From: Syntrophomonadaceae bacterium
Lineage (GTDB): Bacteria > Bacillota > Dethiobacteria > DTU022
DNA length: 14,511 bases
Assembly: GCA_007127255.1 (NCBI GenBank)
Contig: SKZS01000053.1
Coordinates: 1 to 14,511, forward strand
Reading direction: 5' to 3'
Each line of letters starts with the position of its first letter. The stretch's first letter is position 1. A model generated the notes under the pieces. It did not search any database. It was given only the letters and a program-made list of their open reading frames with translations, and was not told where the DNA came from. A program made the position numbers and the translations under genes. Shown here piece after piece: positions 6,820-13,529 of the stretch.

Positions 6820-7576
6820 TGAGAATGCCTCCTCCGAGGTAAGCTTTTAGAACGTCGGGGTTTTCTGATACTTCGGCGGCAGTTCCCTCTGTAAGGACAG
6901 AACCGTTAACCAGAACAATAACCGTATCGGATAATTTCGTAACCAGGTCCATCTTATGTTCTATCAGTAGGATTGTGTTTTGTTGTTCTTTCTTGGTTTT
7001 TTCAAGAAGTTCAAACATAGCGGGAACTTCTTCCAGGGCCATTCCTGCTGTTGGTTCATCGAGAAGGAGAACATCAGGTTTCATGGCCAATACCATGGCC
7101 AGTTCCAGTTTGCGCTGTTCTCCGTGGTTCAGGCTTGATGCCGGGGAATTCATTTTGTCATCAAGCAGAACCTGTTCCAGTAAAGCTGAGGCTTCTTCTT
7201 GCAGTGCCGGAAATTTTTTATATGACGTAAAAATTTTGTAACCGGTTTTTTCTCTTGACTGCAGGGCTAACCGAACATTTTCATGGACAGTTAAGTTTGG
7301 AAAGACATTGGTTAACTGAAAAGAACGCCCGATGCCCATGGCCACTCTTTGCATAGGGGACAGACTTGTTATGTCTGCCCCCTTAAAATATACGATTCCT
7401 TCAGTTGGCTGCAGCAGGCCGCTGATGAGATTGAAAAGGGTGGTTTTTCCGGCGCCGTTTGGCCCGATAATCGTAGTAAACAGGCCTTTTTTTACCGAGA
7501 TGCTTACATCATCAACTGCTTTAAGGCCTCCAAAATTAATGGTTAGATTTTTTGTCTCAATCAGCGTTTCTGACAT
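6803..7576 (-). CDS. livG: LIV-type ABC transporter ATP-binding protein LivG
   Basis: A 257-residue cytoplasmic ATPase. Walker A GPNGAGKTT lies at residues 38-46, the Q-loop region reads GIGRSFQLTNVFPNLTV, the signature is a LivG-type variant LNHGEQRKLELA instead of LSGGQ, Walker B is VLLLDEPTAGM, and the switch region reads ILLIEHKMD with the expected His. DEPTAGM and the LNHGEQ signature identify it as the LivG member. I chose the ATG at 7576 because GGGAG sits 8 bases upstream of it; a longer frame from an ATG at 7591 adds five residues (MGVAV) but has only a weak AATAAG before it. It follows the receptor gene by a few tens of bases and overlaps livF by 17 bases. Confidence 0.94.
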   Translation of the reverse strand: MSETLIETKNLTINFGGLKAVDDVSISVKKGLFTTIIGPNGAGKTTLFNLISGLLQPTEGIVYFKGADITSLSPMQRVAMGIGRSFQLTNVFPNLTVHENVRLALQSREKTGYKIFTSYKKFPALQEEASALLEQVLLDDKMNSPASSLNHGEQRKLELAMVLAMKPDVLLLDEPTAGMALEEVPAMFELLEKTKKEQQNTILLIEHKMDLVTKLSDTVIVLVNGSVLTEGTAAEVSENPDVLKAYLGGGILNESTA

Positions 7577-7613
7577 TACAGCAACTCCCATCTTATTTGT
7601 TTAGACTCTCTTT

Positions 7614-8870
7614 TTACCGTGGAGCGTCCTCAGGCACGGTAACAGGTGGCATCAGGTCTTCAGCAGGGATTACACTTTCAAGGACAGGTACCGGATGATC
7701 GTCCCCTTCCTCGAGAAAAATTTCGAATAGCGGCTGCATGGCCTGGTGGTCTTCTTCTCTGAACCAGCGCATGCCTGTTGGAGAGTCAAATTCCATGCCG
7801 CGCAAAGTTTCGATTAGAACCTCGCTATCAGTATCTCCACCTGTCTTTTCCAGGGCAGTTACTAAAGCGGCAGCGCATGCCATGCCACCGGAAGTGAAGA
7901 TATCGGGAGGTGAATCGTATCTTGCAAAATGCTCTTCAATGAGCCAGTCATTCATGGGATTGGAAGGGGGCACTGTATGATAGTAAACAGTGAAACCGTG
8001 CATGCCTACTACATCGTGCATCATACGCAGGGCTGCAATTTCAGGTGCCCCGGTTGAAATAGTAATTCCTGCACCCTGGACATCCAGTTCGGCCAACTGG
8101 CCCCAGGGGTTGTTTGCCCCGGCCCAGACGACAAAGAGGTAATCAGGGTCGGCTTCCATAATGCGTAGAATGTAAGAAGTAAAGTCGGTAGCATCAGCTG
8201 GTGGGAATTCTTGGATTACAATTTCTGCTCCCCTGGCTTCTGCCTCAGGCACAAAGGGATCGACTCCGGCCCGACCGAAAGCTGTATCCGGTGCCAGGGT
8301 AGCAATCCTGGTGCCCTCTGAAGCGATAACTTCGGCCATGGCAATAGCGTCCTGTGCTGTATTTCTGCCGGTGCGGAATATATAGCGGTTCCAGAATTCT
8401 CCTGTAATAACATCAGCCGCTGCCGGTTCATAGATTATAACCGTTTCGAATTCTTCGGCTATCGGTGATATTGCCAGGGCATCGGCAGATGAGGTTACCC
8501 CTACCATTACTTCAACTTCGTCCTGGTCCAGCAGTTTGGTTGCTCTTTCCCTGGCTACATCGGGAACCGTGGTGGTATCTTCCCAGATTACCTCGAGCGG
8601 TCTGCCGGCTACCACGTAAGTACCATCTGTCATATACTCGAGGCCCAGTTCGAAACCTTTTTGGAACTGGTTGCCGTAGTCTTCGAGCACACCGCTTAAG
8701 GAAGTCAGCGCGCCGATTTTAATCGGCTCACCAAGTTCTTCATCAGGAGCTTCCTCATCGATGGGTTCTTCGTCATCAACTGGTGCGACTTCTTCTTCGG
8801 CACACCCTACAACTAATAAAGCTAACATTAAAACTACCAGCAAAACAAACTTAAAATAATACGATCTCAT
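7614..8870 (-). CDS. livK: LIV-type ABC transporter substrate-binding lipoprotein (LivK/LivJ-like)
   Basis: A 418-residue solute receptor of the periplasmic-binding-protein-like I family (Peripla_BP_6). Residues 1-22 form a lipoprotein signal peptide (basic MRSYYFK, a hydrophobic core, lipobox VVGC) with Cys23 as the lipid-anchored residue, as expected for a Gram-positive receptor. Residues 24-47 are a very acidic linker rich in Glu and Asp, and the folded domain starts at EPIKIGALTSLSGVLEDYG (about 48). Later landmarks are VMVGVTSSADALAISPIAEE and a conserved C-terminal lobe. AAGGAGGG at 8876-8883 lies 5 bases before the ATG. It is the first transporter gene, 113 bases after the acyl-CoA synthetase. 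It sets the substrate range of the system: the family binds amino acids, amides or aromatic and aliphatic acids; the acid-activating neighbours suggest an acid, but that is inference. Confidence 0.92.
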   Translation of the reverse strand: MRSYYFKFVLLVVLMLALLVVGCAEEEVAPVDDEEPIDEEAPDEELGEPIKIGALTSLSGVLEDYGNQFQKGFELGLEYMTDGTYVVAGRPLEVIWEDTTTVPDVARERATKLLDQDEVEVMVGVTSSADALAISPIAEEFETVIIYEPAAADVITGEFWNRYIFRTGRNTAQDAIAMAEVIASEGTRIATLAPDTAFGRAGVDPFVPEAEARGAEIVIQEFPPADATDFTSYILRIMEADPDYLFVVWAGANNPWGQLAELDVQGAGITISTGAPEIAALRMMHDVVGMHGFTVYYHTVPPSNPMNDWLIEEHFARYDSPPDIFTSGGMACAAALVTALEKTGGDTDSEVLIETLRGMEFDSPTGMRWFREEDHQAMQPLFEIFLEEGDDHPVPVLESVIPAEDLMPPVTVPEDAPR

Positions 8871-8891
8871 ATTTACCCTCCTTAAATTTTA

Positions 8892-8915
8892 AATCGAGCA
8901 AGCTTGCTTTCGATT
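8892..8915. repeat. Hairpin-forming inverted repeat in the livK leader
   Basis: AATCGA-GCAAG and CTTGC-TT-TCGATT form an 11-bp stem with a 2-base bulge around the core GCAAGCTTGC, about 8 bases upstream of the livK Shine-Dalgarno sequence. There is no run of T after it on the minus strand, so it is not a standard terminator. It could act as a processing site, mRNA stabiliser or protein binding site that lets the receptor be expressed at higher levels than the synthetase upstream. Confidence 0.4.
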
Positions 8916-8983
8916 AATAACTTAAGCTGCAACCCCCTTTCTTTTTTTAAATATTACAAGCAATAAAGTTTCCAATTCGCGGC

Positions 8984-10471
8984 TTATTGCGGCAATGATC
9001 TTTTTATAATTTTACCCGCCGGTGATTTAGGCAGCGAATCTTCAATGAATACTTCCCTGGGAACCTTGTAGCGGGCAAGATGTGTTTTGCTATGTTCAAT
9101 TAACTCATCAGGGTCAACCTTGTAACCTTTGTTCAGTACTACATAAGCTCGCCCGACTTCACCCCATTTCTCATGAGGTATGCCCACAACCGCAGCTTCG
9201 GCAACAGCCTTATGTTTGTAAAGCGCAGACTCAACTTCAAATGGATAGACGTCCTCGCCTCCGCTAATAAACATGTCTTTTTTGCGATCTACTATGTAAA
9301 AGAAACCATCCTTGTCTTGGCGAACCAGATCGCCGGTAAAGAGCCAGCCGTCTTTGATTGTTTCTGCGGTTGCCTGTGGGTTGTTCCAGTATCCGGAAAA
9401 AAGGTGCGGTCCTTTAATGGCCAGCTCGCCGATTTCACCCGGGGAGACCGCGGTACCTTCTTCATTGACTGATTTTGCCCGGCCATAAAAGACAGCTTTG
9501 CCTACAGAACCGATTTTTTCTTTGATCATGTTATCGGCAAGTGCAAAACAGTTTGGGCCTGCTTCAGTTAAGCCATAACCCTGTTTAAAGGGAAGGCCTC
9601 TTTCCCAGTAAAGGTGATAAAGAATCTCCGGGCAGGGGCTTCCTCCTGTAATACAAAACCGGACTGCAGAGAAATCTGCTGCCTCAAAGTTTTCTGTATC
9701 TGCCAGCAATTGGTACATGGTTGGAACCATAAACATTATTGTGCCTTGTTCTTGTTGAAGCAATTTTAAGTACTCTTCTGCATCAAAACTTTTCATAATA
9801 ACTACTGTGCCACCTAGTTTAATAAGAGGCAGGGTAAAGACATTGAGTCCACCTGTATGGAAGAAAGGCATAGCCATTACCACAACGTCGTCGGGGTTGA
9901 GTCCCCAGCTGATGATTGTATTCAGGGCGTTCCAGGTAACCATGCGGTGTGAAAGCATAGCTCCTTTCGGACTGCCGGTGGTTCCCCCGGTGTAAAGAAG
10001 CAGCCAGGGATTTTCCGGGTCATTATCCAGGGCAGAAGCGGTAAGAATGTCGTAATTCTGTTTTTTAGTGGCTTGCACAGCGTCTTCAATTGGTATAAGG
10101 ACAGTTCCTGTTTTTTCTGCATTTAAAGCTTCAGCCGTAGAGGCCCATTCATGTCCGTAAAAAAGAATTCTCGGAGAAGCATCTTCAAGAATGCCTGATA
10201 GTTCTGCAGATGATAACCGGTAGTTGAGTGGTAGCAAAACTGCCCCTAAACGGGGCAGTGCAAAAAGTAGTTCAATATGAAACAAGCTGTTGAAGTCAAG
10301 AATGGCGACCCGCTCGCCTTTCTTAAGATCAAAGCTTTTTAAATAAGCAGTCATGGCACTGGCATTTTGATTTAATTCGCGATAGTTAACCCGTTGCCCG
10401 CTATCGGCTTCCAGCAGGGCAGTTTTAGCAGGGCTTAATTCAGAGCGCTTTACCAGCCAATCGTTTAACAT
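8984..10471 (-). CDS. AMP-forming acyl-CoA synthetase (class I adenylate-forming, FadD/FCS-like)
   Basis: A 495-residue adenylate-forming enzyme that activates a carboxylic acid with ATP to an acyl-AMP and then to the CoA thioester, in the cytosol. The P-loop TGGTTGSPKG is at residues 161-170, MPFFHTGGLN about 201-210, the A5 motif GYGLTEAGP at 298-306, GWLFTGDL then DRKKDMFISGGEDVYPFEVE (hinge), and the C-terminal catalytic lysine K487 in PKSPAGK. The start is ATG at 10469-10471 with GGAGG 7 bases upstream. A longer frame reaches an ATG at 10555, but that lies inside the promoter (10533-10562), upstream of the expected transcript start, so it cannot be used from that promoter. It heads the transporter operon and is paralogous to the synthetase at 10783-12339. 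Substrate (fatty, aromatic or other acid) is not determinable by eye. Confidence 0.92.
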   Translation of the reverse strand: MLNDWLVKRSELSPAKTALLEADSGQRVNYRELNQNASAMTAYLKSFDLKKGERVAILDFNSLFHIELLFALPRLGAVLLPLNYRLSSAELSGILEDASPRILFYGHEWASTAEALNAEKTGTVLIPIEDAVQATKKQNYDILTASALDNDPENPWLLLYTGGTTGSPKGAMLSHRMVTWNALNTIISWGLNPDDVVVMAMPFFHTGGLNVFTLPLIKLGGTVVIMKSFDAEEYLKLLQQEQGTIMFMVPTMYQLLADTENFEAADFSAVRFCITGGSPCPEILYHLYWERGLPFKQGYGLTEAGPNCFALADNMIKEKIGSVGKAVFYGRAKSVNEEGTAVSPGEIGELAIKGPHLFSGYWNNPQATAETIKDGWLFTGDLVRQDKDGFFYIVDRKKDMFISGGEDVYPFEVESALYKHKAVAEAAVVGIPHEKWGEVGRAYVVLNKGYKVDPDELIEHSKTHLARYKVPREVFIEDSLPKSPAGKIIKRSLPQ

Positions 10472-10520
10472 AGGGAACCTCCGCAATCGATCAAACCTAA
10501 TACCTGAATCGCCTATCAGT

Positions 10521-10557
10521 TTTTGCAAACAAATAATATCATGGGAATATTGCAAAA
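10521..10557. promoter_or_regulatory. Perfect 8-bp inverted repeat flanking the acyl-CoA synthetase core promoter (candidate operator)
   Basis: TTTTGCAA at 10521-10528 and TTGCAAAA at 10550-10557 are exact inverted copies, 29 bases centre to centre (close to three helical turns). They bracket the -10 box, with one arm at the transcription start and the other in the spacer next to the -35 box. This arrangement suits a repressor or a looped dimer pair. No experimental support; the bound protein could be the TetR in this cluster or another regulator. Confidence 0.4.
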
Positions 10558-10562
10558 GTCAA
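10533..10562 (-). promoter_or_regulatory. Sigma-A promoter of the acyl-CoA synthetase/livKGFHM operon
   Basis: Read on the minus strand: TTGACT (10562-10557), an 18-base spacer, TATTAT (10538-10533), each 5/6 to consensus. Initiation is expected near 10526, leaving a leader of about 55 bases before the ATG at 10471. With tight spacing and overlaps downstream, this promoter may serve the synthetase, the five transporter genes and the KAS III-like gene. Confidence 0.7.
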
Positions 10563-10740
10563 GCGCATTTTACACTAAAGGGATTCTTCAGACTTGTCGG
10601 AAATATTAATTTATTGACACGGATCTATTGCCTTCTGTGCTGCACTTCTATTTTTATAACTGGCACTATTGTGTAGCTTGGTTAGCCTATGCTTTTAGCT
10701 TCAGTTAAGGGTTAATAATAGTTTGCCAGTGTCTTATAAT

Positions 10741-10777
10741 TGCCATACATTTTGTTAATAAACAAAAATTACCGGCA
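10741..10777. terminator. Imperfect AT-rich hairpin after the second acyl-CoA synthetase
   Basis: Outer arms TGCC/GGCA enclose a 7-bp stem TTTTGTT/AACAAAA with a 4-base loop, just downstream of the stop codon of the minus-strand gene ending at 10783. There is no clean T-run after it, so it is a poor intrinsic terminator; it may only stabilise the 3' end. The rest of the 311-base gap (10472-10782) holds the promoter and inverted repeat listed separately and no credible gene. Confidence 0.27.
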
Positions 10778-10782
10778 GGATT

Positions 10783-12339
10783 CTAATTGTTGTTTTCAGC
10801 AAGCAGTTTTTTTAAAATTTTGCCAACACTACTTTTTGGGATGCTGTCAACAAAGACAACTTCTCGCGGAAGCTTGTAGCGGGCCATCTTGTCCCCCAGG
10901 TACTTTTTTATATCCTCGGGTTCTGGGTTTCCTCCCTGCTTTAAAACAATATAAGCCTTGCCGGTTTCACCCCATTTTTCATCGGGAATTCCAATTACGG
11001 CAGCTTCCTGAACCTGGGGGTGAGCTTCAATTATTTTTTCCACCTCGACAGGAAATACATTTTCGCCTCCGCTTATATACATATCCTTTTTACGATCGAC
11101 AATATAATAAAAGCCGTCCTCGTCTTGTTTGGCTATATCGCCGGTATGCACCCAGCCATCCCTGAGAGTGTTTTTTGTTTCTTCAGGCTTATTCCAATAG
11201 CCGGAGAAAGTAACCGGTCCTCCTAAGAGTAATTCACCGAGCTGGCCGGGCTTTTTTTCCTTTCCGTCTTCTCCGACTATACGCGCCTGGCAGTATATAA
11301 AAGGTCTGCCCACTGACTGGCATTTGTCTTTTACTTCTTTCCAGCTCAGGGAAGACCAGGGCATGTAAAGATTATTTGGTCCGCCTTCCGTAATGCCGTA
11401 GCCCTGGACAAATTTAATTCCCTTTTCCCAGTAGGGTTCCATAACTGATACCGGGCAGGGCGCGGCTCCGGACATAACGAACTGTAGAGAAGAAAGATCT
11501 GTTTTCTCAAAGCTATCCTGGGAGGAAATCATGCGGAACATTGTTGCTGCAGCAAAAAGAAATGAACATTTCTTTTCTTCAACCTGTCTCAGGGTTAATT
11601 CCGGGTCAAATGTCGGATTAATAAGGACCTGGCCGCCGGCAAATATGGTAGGCAGAGCAACCAGGTTCCAGCCTCCGGTATGAAAAAAAGGCAGAAGGCT
11701 GGGCACTATGGTTTTAGGACCCAACTGCCAGCTAATTGTTTCACTGAGCATATTGAAAAAAACTGCGCGGTTTGAAATGACGGCTGCTTTAGGTGGGCCT
11801 GTCGTTCCTCCTGTAAAAAGAAGCATTAGGGGATCTTCAGGCTGGATGTCAACAGGGTTGTTAAAGCGGCCCAAATTATTTTCCAGGATTGAATTATAAC
11901 TTTCCGCTTCCGACTCTAATTGAGCCTGTTCTATTTTTAGAACAATCAATTTTTCAACGGTACTGTTTTTTAGGGCTGAAGCAATTTCTTCAAATATCTC
12001 TTCGTAGACCAGGAGCCGTGGTTGTGTCTGGGTCAGCATGCCAGATAATTCCTCTGCAGATAACCTGACATTGAGAGGAACTAGTATTATACCTGTTTTC
12101 AATGCTGCAAAGAAAAAATCAATATATTCAACGCAGTTTCGGGCCAGCACTGCCATCCTGTCTCCTTTTTGCAGACCGGCTTCTTCGGTAAGATATGCTG
12201 CGAGGGCCGAAGCCCTCTGGTTAAGTTCATAATAGCTGTATTCGCGGTTCCGATCTGATTCATACAAAACCGGCCAATCAGGAGAAAACAAAGCTCTTCG
12301 CTCCAAAAAATCAAGGGTCTGGTTCCAGTTGAATGTCAT
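10783..12339 (-). CDS. AMP-forming acyl-CoA synthetase, second paralogue
   Basis: A 518-residue class I adenylate-forming enzyme. The P-loop TGGTTGPPKAA lies at residues 177-187; the Gly that usually follows the Lys is Ala here. LPFFHTGGWN follows at about 216-225, the A5 motif GYGITEGGP at 313-321, GWVHTGDI, the hinge DRKKDMYISGGENVFPVEVE, and the C-terminal lysine K507 in PKSSVGK. The ATG at 12337-12339 follows a GGCGGGG stretch. It shares long matching blocks with the 8984-10471 protein (PFFHTGG, CPxS/E, QGYG.TE.GPN, DRKKDM.ISGGE), so the two arose by duplication or joint recruitment, but each has its own upstream region. A different chain length or different acid for each is likely, yet not visible. 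It is divergent from the alpha/beta hydrolase pair. Confidence 0.92.
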   Translation of the reverse strand: MTFNWNQTLDFLERRALFSPDWPVLYESDRNREYSYYELNQRASALAAYLTEEAGLQKGDRMAVLARNCVEYIDFFFAALKTGIILVPLNVRLSAEELSGMLTQTQPRLLVYEEIFEEIASALKNSTVEKLIVLKIEQAQLESEAESYNSILENNLGRFNNPVDIQPEDPLMLLFTGGTTGPPKAAVISNRAVFFNMLSETISWQLGPKTIVPSLLPFFHTGGWNLVALPTIFAGGQVLINPTFDPELTLRQVEEKKCSFLFAAATMFRMISSQDSFEKTDLSSLQFVMSGAAPCPVSVMEPYWEKGIKFVQGYGITEGGPNNLYMPWSSLSWKEVKDKCQSVGRPFIYCQARIVGEDGKEKKPGQLGELLLGGPVTFSGYWNKPEETKNTLRDGWVHTGDIAKQDEDGFYYIVDRKKDMYISGGENVFPVEVEKIIEAHPQVQEAAVIGIPDEKWGETGKAYIVLKQGGNPEPEDIKKYLGDKMARYKLPREVVFVDSIPKSSVGKILKKLLAENNN

Positions 12340-12372
12340 TTTTAATCCCCGCCTTTGTTGCTGATAAAATAA

Positions 12373-12392
12373 ACCTGAAGAGTGACTCAGGT
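12373..12392. promoter_or_regulatory. Palindrome near the putative start of the second synthetase transcript
   Basis: ACCTGA at 12373-12378 and TCAGGT at 12387-12392 form a perfect 6-bp inverted repeat with an 8-base centre, 20 bp overall, beside the proposed -10 box on the minus strand. Length and placement fit an operator; it could also form a small hairpin in the leader. Confidence 0.38.
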
Positions 12393-12396
12393 GTGA

Positions 12397-12427
12397 TTTA
12401 TAGTAAATATTCTATACTGTTTGTAAA
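12397..12427 (-). promoter_or_regulatory. Possible promoter of the second acyl-CoA synthetase
   Basis: Read on the minus strand: TTTACA (12427-12422), a 19-base spacer, TATAAA (12402-12397). Both hexamers are 5/6 to consensus but the spacer is longer than ideal. Initiation near 12390 would leave a leader of about 50 bases. Confidence 0.38.
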
Positions 12428-12556
12428 ATTCCTGCTAAGGAAATACATGGCTTATGCGCAGCTGACAGTATTATCAAATATAAGCTAATGAAGAAAAATG
12501 CAGGTTTTAAAGATTCAACTCTTGGTGACTGCGTATATTCAAAGCAAAGCAATTAG

Positions 12557-12586
12557 TTGACAGGGTTTAAAAAAAGCAAATATAAT
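12557..12586 (+). promoter_or_regulatory. Consensus sigma-A promoter of the alpha/beta hydrolase pair
   Basis: TTGACA at 12557-12562 and TATAAT at 12581-12586, both exact consensus, are separated by 18 bases. The transcript would begin near 12593, about 40 bases before the ATG at 12634, which has GGGAGG at 12621-12626. Such a perfect promoter suggests strong or repressor-controlled expression. Confidence 0.78.
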
Positions 12587-12633
12587 TTAGTAAATGAAAC
12601 TGTATAACCAGCTGCTATAAGGGAGGTAAAAGA

Positions 12634-13524
12634 ATGGCTATTTCCAAGAGTAGTGTCAAGATCGAAAATGGAGAAACGATTAGCTACCGGAAATCAGGGC
12701 AAGGAGAAAAGACCCTTTTGCTTATTCATGGAAACATGACCTCATCAAAACACTGGGAGCCTTTGTTAAAAAAGATTCCGCCGGAGAATACAGCTTATGC
12801 AGTTGATATGCGTGGGCTTGGTGATTCCAGTTATAAGCAACCGATTGATTCGCTGGCCGACTTTGCTGAAGACATGTTAATGTTTTCTCGCAGCCTGGGT
12901 CTTAACAAGTTTACTCCCCTGGGCTGGTCAACGGGTGGCGGCGTGGCAATGCTCCTGGCTGCTGAACATCCTGAACTGGTTGAAAAAATGGTGTTAATCG
13001 AAACTGTTTCCTACCAGGGGTATCCAATATACCGCAAGAATGAGAAGGGAGAACCGATCGTCGGTCAATATTACGGCAGCAAGGAGGAAATGGCAGCCGA
13101 TCCGGTCCAGGTTGCCCCGGTCGCGGCTGCCCTTGAGGCCGGAAATTCTGATTTTATTAAATATCTCTGGGATCAATTAATTTACGTAGTCAACAAGCCT
13201 GATCCTGAGGAATATAAAGAAAATATAGCAGCGACCATGAAGCAGCGAAATCTTGTCGATCTGGATTGGGCCCTCGCCTCTTTTAACATTGGGCACACCC
13301 ATAACGGTGTTGCTGAAGGTAACGGCCTGGTTGATAAAATAAACTGTCCCGTTTTAGCTTTCTGGGGCGAAAATGATCTTGTTGTGACCCGCAACATGGT
13401 TGAAGAAACGGTAGAGGCCATTGGTAGTAATGCCCGGATGGTAATACTGGAAAATTGTGGCCATTCGCCTTTAACCGATGCCCTCGATAAAATGTGGCAC
13501 GAAATATCTAAATTTATGGGGTGA
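12634..13524 (+). CDS. Alpha/beta-fold hydrolase (esterase/thioesterase-type)
   Basis: A 296-residue alpha/beta hydrolase. Oxyanion-hole motif HGNMTSS is at residues 32-38; the nucleophile elbow GWSTGG at 97-102 places Ser99; the acid is probably Asp248 in WGENDLV; the base is His277 in CGHSPLTD. A cap region of about 100 residues (Y127 to H223) lies between strand six and the acid. The protein is cytoplasmic, without a signal peptide. The GWSxGG elbow also occurs in some Bacillus intracellular polyhydroxybutyrate depolymerases, but also in unrelated esterases, so this does not settle substrate. GGGAGG lies 7 bases before the ATG. It is the first of two hydrolase genes, 5 bases before the next ATG, and divergent from an acyl-CoA synthetase, which suggests it releases an acid that is then activated to a CoA ester (inference). 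Confidence 0.88.
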   Translation: MAISKSSVKIENGETISYRKSGQGEKTLLLIHGNMTSSKHWEPLLKKIPPENTAYAVDMRGLGDSSYKQPIDSLADFAEDMLMFSRSLGLNKFTPLGWSTGGGVAMLLAAEHPELVEKMVLIETVSYQGYPIYRKNEKGEPIVGQYYGSKEEMAADPVQVAPVAAALEAGNSDFIKYLWDQLIYVVNKPDPEEYKENIAATMKQRNLVDLDWALASFNIGHTHNGVAEGNGLVDKINCPVLAFWGENDLVVTRNMVEETVEAIGSNARMVILENCGHSPLTDALDKMWHEISKFMG

Positions 13525-13529
13525 AGATA

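Noticed and set aside
7332..7604. Long plus-strand frames over the transporter and synthetase genes (e.g. 7332-7604, 8465-8722, 10740-11165)
   Set aside because: They are antisense shadows of genes with complete family motifs, and show no ribosome binding sites or recognisable domains.
10472..10555. N-terminal extension of the first acyl-CoA synthetase (28 extra residues from ATG 10555)
   Set aside because: It lies within the sigma-A promoter and upstream of the expected transcript start, and the extension does not resemble synthetase N-termini; ATG 10471 has an ideal ribosome binding site.
10614..10619. TTGACA on the plus strand in the gap between the synthetases
   Set aside because: No -10 hexamer at 16-18 bases and no plus-strand gene downstream; likely coincidental.
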